NCBI GenBank assembly: GCA_965205275.1
Contig: OZ242168.1
Coordinates: 1,178,001-1,242,000 of the forward strand
Length of the DNA stretch: 64,000 nucleotides
Direction: 5' to 3'
Origin: WTFY01 sp965205275
Lineage (GTDB): Bacteria; Pseudomonadota; Gammaproteobacteria; UBA4575
Positions 32,454 to 41,643 of this stretch are shown here, one piece after another; the stretch's first letter is position 1; the number at the start of each line of letters is the position of its first letter. Made by a program: the position numbers and the translations under genes. Below the pieces are notes generated by a model. The model was not told where the DNA came from. It worked only from the letters and a program-made list of their open reading frames with translations, and searched no databases.

Positions 32454-33533
32454 TTAAAGTACTGCCTTGGGGTAGGATCCAAGGACTTTGAGCAAGCCAG
32501 CCTCTGCCTGCAGCGCTTCAAGTGAGTTTTTGATAGGCGGGTTCTCTATATGACCATCCAGATCCAGGAAAAAGACATATTCCCAGTTCACACAATGCGA
32601 GGGTCTTGATTCGATACGCGTCATGCTCACGTTATTTTCAGCAAGCGGTTGCAGCAGGCTGTAGAGGGCACCCGGTTTATTGTGTGCTGAAACCAGTAAA
32701 GTGGTTTTGTCCTCCCCGGTCTGTCCAATCTCCTGCTTGCCGATGATTAAAAAACGCGTTGTATTGTCAGGGGCGTCCTGAATATTTTTTTTAAGGATAG
32801 CAAGCTGATACTTCTGCGCCGCATCACCGCCGGCAATGGCTGCGGCATGCGGCTCATCACAGGCTCGTCTGGCGGCATCCGCATTACTGTTCACCGGTAT
32901 ATGTGTGACCCCTGGAAGGTTCACCTCTAACCATCTTTTGCATTGCGCCAGTGACTGCTGATGGGAATATAGCATTTTTATTTCGGACAACTGTGCAACG
33001 TTACTGAGCAAATGCTGACAAATGCGCAGTTCGACTTCACCGACTATTTTGAGGCTCGACTCCAGAAACATGTCGAGCGTACTATTGACAATCCCTTGCA
33101 TTGAATTTTCTATGGGCACGATGCCATAGTCAGCATTTTCAGACTCGACCTCCCGAAACACATCATCTATGGAATCCGCCGAAAGCGTGTGGATGGATTT
33201 ACCAAAATGCTTGTGTGCAGCTTCTTCTGTGAAGGTGCCAGAGGGTCCCAGAAAAGCAATTTGCAGGGGTTGCTCCAGTGCCAGACAGGCGGACATGATC
33301 TCACGGATCAGACGGGCCATTTCTTCATCGGACAATGGACCCTGATTATGTTTGAGCGCACTTTTGAGTACATTAGCCTCTCTGTCGGGCCTGTAATAGG
33401 TCCCGGTTTTGCCTGAATCTGCCTTTACCTGGGCAATCTGCAGCGCCAGTTTTGCCCGGTCGTTGATCAAATCCAGCAATGCGAGGTCAACCGAGTCAAT
33501 CTGTTGACGTAAATTTTCAAGTTCGTCACTCAT
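32454..33533 (-). CDS. pheA: Chorismate mutase / prephenate dehydratase (P-protein)
   Basis: 359 residues in three parts: an AroQ chorismate mutase (about 1-90, ENLRQQIDSVDLALLDLIND), a prephenate dehydratase domain (about 92-270, IAFLGPSGTFTEEAAHKHFG and the TRFLIIG block), and a C-terminal ACT domain for phenylalanine feedback (GALYSLLQPLAENNVSMTRIESRPS). First gene of the pheA-tyrA-aroA-cmk-rpsA run. serC, its usual upstream neighbour, is displaced 6.9 kb away by the island at 33.6-40.4 kb. Confidence 0.97.
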   Translation of the reverse strand: MSDELENLRQQIDSVDLALLDLINDRAKLALQIAQVKADSGKTGTYYRPDREANVLKSALKHNQGPLSDEEMARLIREIMSACLALEQPLQIAFLGPSGTFTEEAAHKHFGKSIHTLSADSIDDVFREVESENADYGIVPIENSMQGIVNSTLDMFLESSLKIVGEVELRICQHLLSNVAQLSEIKMLYSHQQSLAQCKRWLEVNLPGVTHIPVNSNADAARRACDEPHAAAIAGGDAAQKYQLAILKKNIQDAPDNTTRFLIIGKQEIGQTGEDKTTLLVSAHNKPGALYSLLQPLAENNVSMTRIESRPSHCVNWEYVFFLDLDGHIENPPIKNSLEALQAEAGLLKVLGSYPKAVL

Positions 33534-33771
33534 TTGGGGGCAGCATAGGAACAGTGAGTTAAATGCCTTTAAAGCTGAAAATCAATACTCATCGAAAATG
33601 TAAGGGCTAAAAAGGTAGAATCTTAACAAGATTAATCGACAAGGGTAAAGTTCTTTTAATTCAATTATTTATAGCTTCTATTCGTGCTGTTACCCCAGAG
33701 TTACCCCAGTGGGTATATAATGCTCAGGCCTTTTGCTTCGCACACCACTATAACCAAAATCTAGGCTTCAA

Positions 33772-34092
33772 ATGACCATGACTAAATCCCTGTATATGCG
33801 AAACACACTCGCATTACTAGCTTTATCGTCTATATTGTTTGGTTGTTTAGCAACAACTGCAATCATAGTTGACCTTTCCCCAAGCAAGGCAATCGTTGCT
33901 TCTAGCACAGCAAAAGACGATGAGGAGGGCACTATTTTGAAAAAAGCTCAAGAATCTTGCACCATAAGCAACCCAGGTTCAACCGCAATACCTTTAAGTT
34001 ATCGATGCGCTGTGGGGGCTACATCGTCTTCATGTACTTCATGGATATGCTGTGACGAGTTTCACCACCTATTTGCTTGCAAAGCCAACTAG
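33772..34092 (+). CDS. Putative small lipoprotein, unknown
   Basis: 106 residues (98 if the ATG at 33796 is used). Hydrophobic N-terminus (MRNTLALLALSSILFGC) ending in a cysteine that could be lipidated, though the -2 Phe is unusual for a lipobox. The rest is Ser/Cys-rich, with cysteines at SCTISN, YRCAVG and SCTSWICCDEF. First gene of the island between pheA and serC. No family recognised. Confidence 0.5.
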   Translation: MTMTKSLYMRNTLALLALSSILFGCLATTAIIVDLSPSKAIVASSTAKDDEEGTILKKAQESCTISNPGSTAIPLSYRCAVGATSSSCTSWICCDEFHHLFACKAN

Positions 34093-34139
34093 TTACATCA
34101 CATCCAACCCGTGGATGCTCATATTTCTGAAGGGTTAAC

Positions 34140-34547
34140 TTGAAAAACTGCTGCCGAAACTGCCACTTTCTTGCACGTAGACATGTCACGCGTGATGATG
34201 CAGTCAGAGAATTTGTATGGACCCAAGATCAAAGAAATACATTGGAGGTACATGATGCGTATTCACCATATTGCAAACAGGGTGTATGGGATACTGGTAT
34301 GAGTCCCAACTTGAAAGGCTCTCTCGAAGAGATAATCATAAAAAATAGACGCAACACCTGTTTTTTTAGGCAATATGAGGACGGAATGTCATTTGAAGCG
34401 GCAGAAACCCTGCAAAAGAGGGAAGATGAAAATAAACAGCTAAAAAGAAGTCATTTACTAACACAGGTAGGTCTATATATCTCTGCCGCTGGCGTGCTAG
34501 GTGGACTTGTGTATGCGATTGTTAAGGATTTCCTTCTTCGGACTTGA
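34140..34547 (+). CDS. Cysteine-rich protein with C-terminal membrane anchor, unknown
   Basis: 135 residues from a TTG start with AAGGG upstream. N-terminal cysteines at 4, 5 and 8 (CCRNCHFLARRH), then 45 and 74 (YSPYCKQGVWDTG, RRNTCFFRQYEDGMSF), which suggests a metal site. A charged coiled stretch (LQKREDENKQLKR) precedes one membrane helix (VGLYISAAGVLGGLVYAIV) close to the C-terminus. The next gene begins 9 bases after its stop, so the two almost certainly work together. I know no function for this family. Confidence 0.72.
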   Translation: MKNCCRNCHFLARRHVTRDDAVREFVWTQDQRNTLEVHDAYSPYCKQGVWDTGMSPNLKGSLEEIIIKNRRNTCFFRQYEDGMSFEAAETLQKREDENKQLKRSHLLTQVGLYISAAGVLGGLVYAIVKDFLLRT

Positions 34548-34740
34548 GTAAAAACTATGAGTGATAATGATACATGCGCGATCTGGGACACACCCATTTT
34601 AGGGACTGCCGTCAAAAAAGAAGACGGATTTCTTGTTAATTCCCCACGTGCAGGCGGTAAGTACATTATATTTGATGGCTTTGAAACATGGATAAGCAAT
34701 TGCGATGAAAGTGAAAAGTTACGTCTTACAAATTGGCTAG

Positions 34741-35553
34741 GGCGTGTTAACACTAATGGGCACAGTTATGGTATCCTCCAAGGATGGAACTGACCCAAGC
34801 CCAATACGAACGCATCGCGCTACATCTCCCGGTGCAGCGCGGCAACGTCAGCCTTTCGAACCGCCAAGTACTCAACGCCATACTGTATGTCGCCGAACAG
34901 GGCTGCAAATGGCGAGGGTTACCTACACGGTTTGGCAACTGGCACACCATCTATACCCGAATGAACCGTTGGTCGAAGAACGGAGTGCTCGACCGAGTAT
35001 TCGAGCATCTGCAGCGAGAACAGATCGTGCGCATCAAACTCGAGGCGATGTCGATGGACAGCACTATTGTGAAGGTGCATCCCGATGGGACGGGGGCGCT
35101 AAAAAAAACGGCCCCCAATCCATCGGCCGCTCTCGCGGCGGCTGGACCACCAAGATTCATATGGTTGCCGCAGATGCTCGAACCGCCATCACGTTCTCGC
35201 TCTCGCCGGGACAAGCCCACGATGCCCCGGAAGGGCGTAAGTTGCTGAATCGCCTTGGTCAGCAGCACGATACTCCCTCACTGATCATGGACCGCGCGTA
35301 CGAAGGCAACGAGACTCGACAACTGGCCTTGGCGCTGGGGTATGAGCCAGTGGTACCGCCATTGCGAACGCGGGTCGAGCCTTGGGAATACGACCGTGAG
35401 ATGTACAAGCGGCGCAATGAAATCGAGCGGTTATTCCGTCGATTGAAGGGGTTCCGTCGTGTCTTCTCGCGATTCGAGAAACTCGACGTGGTATTCCTCG
35501 GATTCATTGTCTTCGCGCTCATCGTCGATGCGTTACGTTAGTGTTAACACGCC
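34741..35553 (+). mobile_element. Complete IS5-family element (IS427-like)
   Basis: 813 bases. Perfect inverted repeats of at least 16 bases at the ends (GGCGTGTTAACAC... mirrored at the right). The 4-base target duplication CTAG at 34737-34740 and 35554-35557 fits the YTAR target of the IS427 group. The element carries one transposase in two frames. Perfect ends and duplication indicate a recent insertion. Confidence 0.93.
34784..35541 (+). CDS. IS5-family transposase in two frames (programmed -1 frameshift)
   Basis: The first frame begins MELTQAQYERIALHLP and runs through the DUF4096-type N-terminal domain and the first catalytic Asp (MSMDSTIVKVH). At a run of eight A (35101-35108) a -1 shift leads into the second frame (KKNGPQSIGRSRGGWTTKIH). 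That frame carries the second Asp (LIMDRAYEG) and the Glu (RRNEIERLFRRLKGFRR), and ends FALIVDALR. Without the shift the first frame runs on to 35248. This is the usual expression mode of the IS427 group, so the gene is probably intact. Confidence 0.9.
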
Positions 35554-36375
35554 CTAGTCAAACAAAGGCACCTTGGAAACCCATTACCAGTTATCACTAA
35601 AGATACGATTTTAGAAGTGGAGCAGTTAAAAGGTACAAAGATTTCTGAGCGTGTGGATTTAATTCTCAAATATCTAGAGGGGAAGTCGGAAAGGCCTGGA
35701 GCGCAAATAACCTTTTATCTTTCTCATGGCATGTACGAAAATGTACAAGTTGAAGATCCTGATATCGTCTATTTAGAGCTTCTTGCTTATTCTGGATGTG
35801 CTGGTAATGATAATCTTATTTATTTTATGACTGAATTAAATAAGGCTGGCTTGATCCAGTACCAAAACAGACTCGGCGGTCAAATGCAAGGATGTACTTT
35901 AACTATGGAGGCCCATAAAAAACTAGCAGAACTAGAAAATACCTCTACGGCATCCTCAAGAGCCTTTGTCGCCATGTGGTTTCATGATTCTATGGATGAC
36001 GTTTGGGAACGAGGATTTAAAAAAGCAATTGAAGATGCAGGGTATGAGCCAGTGCGAATCGATAAGCAGGAACATTTAAACAAGATTGATGATGAAATCA
36101 TTTCCGAGATACGCAAGGCCCGTTTTGTTGTGGCTGATTTTACACATGGTAGTGACGGGGCTCGTGGTGGCGTCTACTATGAGGCAGGATTTGCCCACGG
36201 CCTGAGTATCCCAGTCATATTCACATGCCGCCAAAAAATACTTGATAACGATGAGATTCATTTTGACACGCGCCAATACAACCACATAGGATGGACTGAA
36301 CCCACGGAACTTCACATAGCTTTAAAAAACCGCATTACCGCAGTACTTGGAGAAGGCCAAATTCATAACAAATAG

Positions 36376-36771
36376 CCTTGCACACCCTTGAATCGGGGCT
36401 ATGTGCAGGCCGCTGCCCCTGCCGAACTGTACGCCACAGGACAAAGTGCACTCTGATAGGCTTCAGTCTTTTTGCTTATCTGGCAGTTGCACTTCCCTGC
36501 CGTTCGTCGGCAAGAAAACGACTGCTTTTCGCGTGCTGAGTTCCACAGCTTTGGTCGGAAATTCGCCAAGCCAATGTTGGCTTAACCATTGCATCGAACG
36601 CCAGTGGCTGTTTAACAAGAATCCTCCAAACAAGCCTGAAAAATCTCTGAAATTTGCTGTGGCCCTGGATGTGCAGCTCCCAGAACAGACATTCATGATA
36701 TACAACAGGCAGCTTGCTGCTGTTCAGGCCTAGCTTGTTTTGAACAAGATTTCAGGAATAGACTGTTTCCC
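36376..36771. other. Gene-free stretch before the ligase gene
   Basis: 395 bases with short open frames on both strands that look like noise. It must hold the promoter of the ligase-decarboxylase pair, but I see no clear boxes. Confidence 0.4.
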
Positions 36772-38364
36772 ATGCCTTTTTTACTCCATTCGCTCCTGTT
36801 TGAACAGGTCACAAAACAACCTGAAAAAATTGCGCTTGAATATCGGGGGGAAAAAATTTCATACCGCAGACTGGGCGCCGAGTGTGAGTGCTTTGCAGGT
36901 GGCTGCATCCGTGCCGGCCTTGCCCGGGAGGCGCGTGTTGGAGTCTATCTACCCAGATGTACAGAGGCAGTCATTGCTTTTTTTGGCACCCTGTACTCCG
37001 GTGCATGTCTTGTACCTGTAAACCCTGTTTTAAAAAGCCAGCAGGTGGGTCATATACTGAGCGATTGTAAGGTTGAGCTTCTGGTAACCACATCGAATCG
37101 ACTCAGGTCCCTGCAGGAGGTTCTGAAACACTGTGACCATGTACGCAATATCGTTTTAATCGATCATGATCATTCAAAACACCCACACCCCTCTCTGACC
37201 ATTGAAAGCTGGCAGGTATTTTGTGCGCAACACAGCTCAGCAAATACCGGTCTGGCAGAAACTGATCTGGCAGAAACTGATCTGGCAGCGATTTTTTACA
37301 CCTCTGGAAGTACCGGTAAACCGAAAGGCGTCGTATTCACCCATAAAAATATGTGCGTAGGGGCAGAAAGTGTAGCCACTTACCTTAACAACACTCCGAA
37401 GGATCGGATCCTGTCCGTACTGCCATTCAGCTTTGATTATGGATTCAGTCAGTTAACCACTGCATTCAGTGTGGGTGCCACCGTGGTTGTGCTCGATTAT
37501 CTTTTGCCAAGAGATATCATAAAGGCATTGGGAAAAAACAGTATATCCGGGCTTGCTGCGGTGCCATCTTTATGGCAGCAGATTTGTCAGCTTGAGTGGC
37601 CAGAAAATATTTGCCGGAAGCTTCGCTACATTACTAGTTCCGGCGATGTATTGCCTGCGGCAACCGTCAAAATGCTTGCACAGAAACTTCCCACTACCGA
37701 TATTTACCTGATGTATGGCTTAACCGAGGCATTCAGGTCGACATATCTGCCTCCAGATGAAATTCATCAGCGACCTACATCGATCGGCAAGGCCATTCCC
37801 AATGCAGAAGTTCTGGTGGTACACCCGGATGGTTCACAATGCCAGCCTGATGAAGTGGGAGAACTGATACACCGAGGACCTCTTGTCGCCCAAGGCTACT
37901 GGGACAATCCCCTAAAAACCGCAAAGCAATTCAGGCCATTAAAGACTGAATCCTGCAACAACGGGAACAAGGATGAGATTGCAGTATGGTCCGGCGATCT
38001 CGTGACAAGAGATCAGGATGGTTACCTTTATTTTGTAGGGCGCAAGGATGAAATGATCAAGACATCAGGCTATCGTGTAAGTCCGGGCGAGATTGAGGAG
38101 CCGGCCAATCAGCACTGTGCCGTCAAGGAAGCCGTGGCCTTTGGGGTGACACATCCTGAACGGGGGCAAGCCATATTCCTGGTGTTTACAACAGACCAGG
38201 ACCCCGAAAAAACAGAAAAAGAGCTGGACCAGCATTTAAGGAATGTATTGCCTCGGTATATGGTGCCAGCAAAATACATCTGGATGAATACCATTCCGCG
38301 TAACAGCAACGGCAAGTTTGATCGCAAGAGCCTGTCTGTCCACCATCAGTCTGCATTACTATAA
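36772..38364 (+). CDS. Acyl-CoA ligase (AMP-forming), exosortase A-associated type
   Basis: 530 residues, ANL superfamily. ATP-binding loop YTSGSTGKPKGVVFTHKN, core motif MYGLTEAFRSTYLPPDE, hinge block GYLYFVGRKDEMIKTSGYRV and the C-terminal catalytic lysine in NSNGKFDRKS. By overall pattern and by pairing with the next gene (PLP decarboxylase) and an ACP it fits the ligase of the three-gene set found in PEP-CTERM/exosortase A loci. It would activate a carboxylic substrate as acyl-adenylate and load it on the ACP; the substrate is not known. A 15-base unit is duplicated in tandem at 37252-37281, giving the repeated peptide LAETD. Confidence 0.82.
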   Translation: MPFLLHSLLFEQVTKQPEKIALEYRGEKISYRRLGAECECFAGGCIRAGLAREARVGVYLPRCTEAVIAFFGTLYSGACLVPVNPVLKSQQVGHILSDCKVELLVTTSNRLRSLQEVLKHCDHVRNIVLIDHDHSKHPHPSLTIESWQVFCAQHSSANTGLAETDLAETDLAAIFYTSGSTGKPKGVVFTHKNMCVGAESVATYLNNTPKDRILSVLPFSFDYGFSQLTTAFSVGATVVVLDYLLPRDIIKALGKNSISGLAAVPSLWQQICQLEWPENICRKLRYITSSGDVLPAATVKMLAQKLPTTDIYLMYGLTEAFRSTYLPPDEIHQRPTSIGKAIPNAEVLVVHPDGSQCQPDEVGELIHRGPLVAQGYWDNPLKTAKQFRPLKTESCNNGNKDEIAVWSGDLVTRDQDGYLYFVGRKDEMIKTSGYRVSPGEIEEPANQHCAVKEAVAFGVTHPERGQAIFLVFTTDQDPEKTEKELDQHLRNVLPRYMVPAKYIWMNTIPRNSNGKFDRKSLSVHHQSALL

Positions 38365-38374
38365 AAGTGATAAA

Positions 38375-39610
38375 ATGAGTACCTCGACTCTTCAGCATTA
38401 CAGCCCGCAAATGCTCTTTGATACCGACGGCCCGCATCTGGTGGTTGGAGGCCGGAAGCTGGTAGATATCGTCGAGCACTTTGGCTATTCACCACTGTAT
38501 GTGTACAGCAAGGATGTCATTCAGAATCGCATTGAGGGTCTCAAAAGCATATTACCGCCACAAATTCGTCTGCACTATGCAATCAAGGCAAATCCAATGC
38601 AGGAAGTGGTCAACCATGTTGCCAGGCAGGTGGATGGACTGGACGTTGCATCGGGGAATGAATTAAAAGCTGCTTTGCAAAGCAGTATACAGGCAACGAA
38701 CATAAGCTTTGCAGGACCCGGAAAATCGGAGTGGGAACTAACAGAGGCGATTGCAGCAGGCATTACACTTAACGTCGAGTCGGAAGTGGAATTTGCCCGT
38801 ATTGTGAAAATCAGCCATGCAATCAATCGCACTGCAAAAGTAGCACTGCGAATAAACCCTGATTTCGAACTCAGAGCCTCAGGCATAAAAGCGTCTGGCG
38901 GATCACAACCTTTTGGAGTGGATGCAGAGACCGCACCGGACTTACTGAGGAAAATTGCTGCATCGCATGCAGAATTTGTTGGCTTCCATATTTTCAGCGG
39001 ATCACAGTCCCTCAGGGCTGAGGCACTCATCGAGTCACAGACAAAAACTTTTGCACTGGCAAAAAAACTTGCAGAATGCGCAAACTTGCCTATTCGAAAA
39101 CTGAACATAGGTGGAGGGCTCGGTATCCCTTATTTCCCGGGTGATACGCCTCTGGAAATTATCCCTGTTATCGAAAATTTAAAAACTCTGCTTACAGAAT
39201 ATCAGAAGGGTTTTGCTGCAACAGAAATAATCATCGAACTTGGACGCTATCTGGTGGGCGAGGCAGGTTTATATGTGACTCGTATCACTGACAGGAAAGT
39301 ATCCAGAGGTACCACGTACCTGATTACCGACGGTGGATTGCATCACCATCTTGCTGCCAGTGGAAATTTTGGTCAGGCAGTCCGCAGGAACTACCCCATT
39401 ACCATTGGCAACCGACTTGGGGAATACACCGAGAAGGTATCGGTCGTCGGGCCCTTGTGTACGCCTCTGGATATCCTGGCAAAAAATATGAATTTGCCCA
39501 AAGCGGGTATAGGCGACTTAGTCGTGGTATTTCAATCCGGTGCATATGGATACAGTGCCAGTCCACTTAACTTCCTGAGTCATCCCGAACCGAAAGAAAT
39601 TCTAATTTGA
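38375..39610 (+). CDS. PLP-dependent decarboxylase, exosortase A-associated type
   Basis: Fold III (alanine racemase-like) decarboxylase related to diaminopimelate/ornithine decarboxylases, 411 residues from the ATG at 38375; the frame extends 19 codons upstream into the ligase gene. PLP lysine in LHYAIKANPMQEVVNH, GFHIFSGSQ, phosphate-binding NIGGGLGIPYF, and the C-terminal block FQSGAYGYSASPLNFLSH. Eleven bases after the ligase stop. In exosortase A loci such genes pair with the ligase and ACP; substrate unknown. Confidence 0.83.
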   Translation: MSTSTLQHYSPQMLFDTDGPHLVVGGRKLVDIVEHFGYSPLYVYSKDVIQNRIEGLKSILPPQIRLHYAIKANPMQEVVNHVARQVDGLDVASGNELKAALQSSIQATNISFAGPGKSEWELTEAIAAGITLNVESEVEFARIVKISHAINRTAKVALRINPDFELRASGIKASGGSQPFGVDAETAPDLLRKIAASHAEFVGFHIFSGSQSLRAEALIESQTKTFALAKKLAECANLPIRKLNIGGGLGIPYFPGDTPLEIIPVIENLKTLLTEYQKGFAATEIIIELGRYLVGEAGLYVTRITDRKVSRGTTYLITDGGLHHHLAASGNFGQAVRRNYPITIGNRLGEYTEKVSVVGPLCTPLDILAKNMNLPKAGIGDLVVVFQSGAYGYSASPLNFLSHPEPKEILI

Positions 39611-39825
39611 CTCAGAATCAGTTCAATCCGGTACAGGACACCACAGTCAACAGTTTTTCTGTTTCCAGGTGAACACTCTTGATTGTACTTCTCGAAAAGT
39701 TACCAGGGTGCTCCACTTCCAAGGATTCACTTCAGTGTCGGAGCAATTGCGAATGAACCGCTTTACGAATATATTTCCCTTCCATTTATTTGATCAAGAA
39801 CAAAAGATCACAATCCAGTCGACAG

Positions 39826-40083
39826 TCAGGTTTGATTTTCTATTTTCGATGCAATCAAATCCCGCAATGTACCGACGGTTTCAAAAGCCTGGGCGTCCAG
39901 ATCATTGGCATCAAAAACGATACTAAAGCATTTCTCCATGCCTGCAATAATGCCTGCAATTGCCATTGAATCCAGCTCTGGGATGGCACCAAGCAGTGGC
40001 GCATGTTCTCCCATCTTGTAAGTACCTTCTGGTATGGGCAATGACTCTGCCAACACCTCCAGCACCTGTTCTATTGCTAACAT
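39826..40083 (-). CDS. Acyl carrier protein, exosortase A-associated type
   Basis: 85 residues. The phosphopantetheine serine lies in ELDSMAIAGIIAGMEKCFSI, the classic LDSM-type site in helix 2, and the length is right for an ACP. Encoded opposite to and converging on the ligase-decarboxylase pair, 215 bases from it. With those two it completes the usual trio. Confidence 0.85.
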   Translation of the reverse strand: MLAIEQVLEVLAESLPIPEGTYKMGEHAPLLGAIPELDSMAIAGIIAGMEKCFSIVFDANDLDAQAFETVGTLRDLIASKIENQT

Positions 40084-40446
40084 ATACTTAATAACCTCGT
40101 CCTTGACCGCCTAATACACGAAACAGACCGAGCGTCTGGTTCTTTTATCGCACCTGATCCGGGTCATGGTACAACAAGCCGGGAGGGTAATGAACTTCAG
40201 ATATACCTTCATTCTGCTCATCATACAGACAGAACCCGATTCATCAGACATGCAGGGGCAGATTGCGTACACCCCATGAATTACACTGCCGGGCACACCG
40301 GTAATCCTCTGCAGAAATAGGAGCACTGGTAGAAAACATGGATTACAGACCTGCCACAGCCATGGAGATAGGTATCCAGAATTTTATCGACTGATATCGC
40401 GATTTTATAAAGTCTGAACGGGATTTGCGAGCTGTTATCTCCACAT
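40084..40446. other. Gene-free stretch between the ACP gene and serC
   Basis: 363 bases; short open frames only. It marks the right border of the island inserted between serC and pheA. No repeat or RNA gene recognised. Confidence 0.45.
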
Positions 40447-41547
40447 TCACTCTGACGTCTGTTTAGGCAAATGCCTGGCCTCAAAATCGCACATAAACTC
40501 CGCCAGGTGCTCAACACCCGCACCTGGCATTGCGTTATACAGACTTGCACGAATACCACCTGCACTTTTGTGGCCACGCAAACCATATAATCTATTTTGC
40601 TCCGCCTCATGTAAAAAACATTCCTGCAATCCTGCATCCCGAATCTCGAATGGAATATTAATCTTTGAACGAAATACATTTGCCACCCTGTTTTTATACA
40701 GTTGGCTCGCATCAAGCACCTGATACAGGAGTGCTGAATGCTCCTGACTTCTTTCATACATTGCGCCGACTCCACCTTGACTTTTGACCCAGCGCAACAA
40801 TACCTGTAGAGCATAGATAGCAAAAACAGGCGGAGTATTCACCATCGAATTCTCTTCTGCACAACGCCTGTAATCATACAAACAGGGTATCTGCCCATTC
40901 GTGCTGTTTAATAGATTCTTTCTGATAATGACGATGCAAAGACCGGCTATACCTAGGTTTTTCTGTGTGCTGGCGTAGATGACTCCGAATTTATTCACTT
41001 CAATGGGGCGCATGAGAATGGATGAGGTCATATCACATACAAGTGAGCCCTGATGAACATCGGGTATCTGAGGAAATGCGATCCCGTTAATGGTTTCATT
41101 ATCACAAAAATACAGATAGGTGGCTTGCGGATTCAGTTTCCATTTGTGCTGTGGCGCAATGGATAGATTGGTGCCTGTACACAATGCATTGATTTCACTG
41201 ATTTCAGCAAACCGTTTTGCCTCACTGCTGGCTTTCAAAGACCAGTACCCTGTACACACATAATCGGCACACCGGCCCGGGCCAAGAAAATTCAGTGGCA
41301 GCATCGAGAACTGGCTGGTAGCACCCCCGTGCATAAACAACACCGCATAGTCATCCGGTATCCGCAGCAGTCCCCGCAGCAAAGCTTCTGCATTTTCCCT
41401 GATTTCAAGAAATGCATCGCCCCGATGCGGGAGTTCAGTGACAGAAAGTCCGGTGCCTTTATAGTTCAGGAACTCCTGCTGGATTTTTTGCAGTACAGGC
41501 CCGGGTAAAGCTGCAGGACCGGCACCAAAATAAAATATTTCCTGCAT
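40447..41547 (-). CDS. serC: Phosphoserine aminotransferase
   Basis: 366 residues, full length. Makes phosphoserine from 3-phosphohydroxypyruvate and also serves pyridoxine synthesis. Begins EIFYFGAGPAALPGPVL; MHGGATSQFSMLPLN; PLP lysine in IYASTQKNLGIAG; C-terminal GHKSAGGIRASLYNAMP. It lies downstream of gyrA. In most gammaproteobacteria pheA follows at once; here the island intervenes. Confidence 0.97.
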   Translation of the reverse strand: MQEIFYFGAGPAALPGPVLQKIQQEFLNYKGTGLSVTELPHRGDAFLEIRENAEALLRGLLRIPDDYAVLFMHGGATSQFSMLPLNFLGPGRCADYVCTGYWSLKASSEAKRFAEISEINALCTGTNLSIAPQHKWKLNPQATYLYFCDNETINGIAFPQIPDVHQGSLVCDMTSSILMRPIEVNKFGVIYASTQKNLGIAGLCIVIIRKNLLNSTNGQIPCLYDYRRCAEENSMVNTPPVFAIYALQVLLRWVKSQGGVGAMYERSQEHSALLYQVLDASQLYKNRVANVFRSKINIPFEIRDAGLQECFLHEAEQNRLYGLRGHKSAGGIRASLYNAMPGAGVEHLAEFMCDFEARHLPKQTSE

Positions 41548-41643
41548 GTGTTGTGTAAGGACTTCAAAAAATCTGATGGCCCGATGATCCCGGGTCTAAA
41601 AATCCGGACATAAAATGTTGACAGACACCAGGTCCACGTGCCT

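Larger units (their letters stand above)
34557..36375 (+). pseudogene. Deoxyribosyltransferase/TIR-like effector gene split by an IS5-type element
   Basis: The first 61 codons (from ATG 34557, MSDNDTCAIWDTPILG) end at the element. After it the frame continues from 35558; removing the element and one CTAG joins LTNW-L|V-KQRHLG in frame to give 333 residues. Middle part (about 90-185): a winged-helix-like region (GLIQYQNRLGGQM). C-terminal part (about 195-330): RAFVAMWFHDSMDDVWERGF, RIDKQEHLNKIDDEII, ARFVVADFT and GGVYYEAGFAHGLSIPVIF. This layout resembles nucleoside 2-deoxyribosyltransferase/TIR-like folds, where the Glu (E270 of the restored protein) would be catalytic. A GTG at 35617 could start a 252-residue fragment keeping the whole C-terminal domain. 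Its partner is the membrane-anchored protein just upstream. A defence role is inferred only. Confidence 0.8.

Noticed and set aside
37252..37288. 15-base tandem duplication in the ligase gene as a frameshift or contingency repeat
   Set aside because: The unit is a multiple of three and keeps the frame; it only repeats LAETD in a surface linker.
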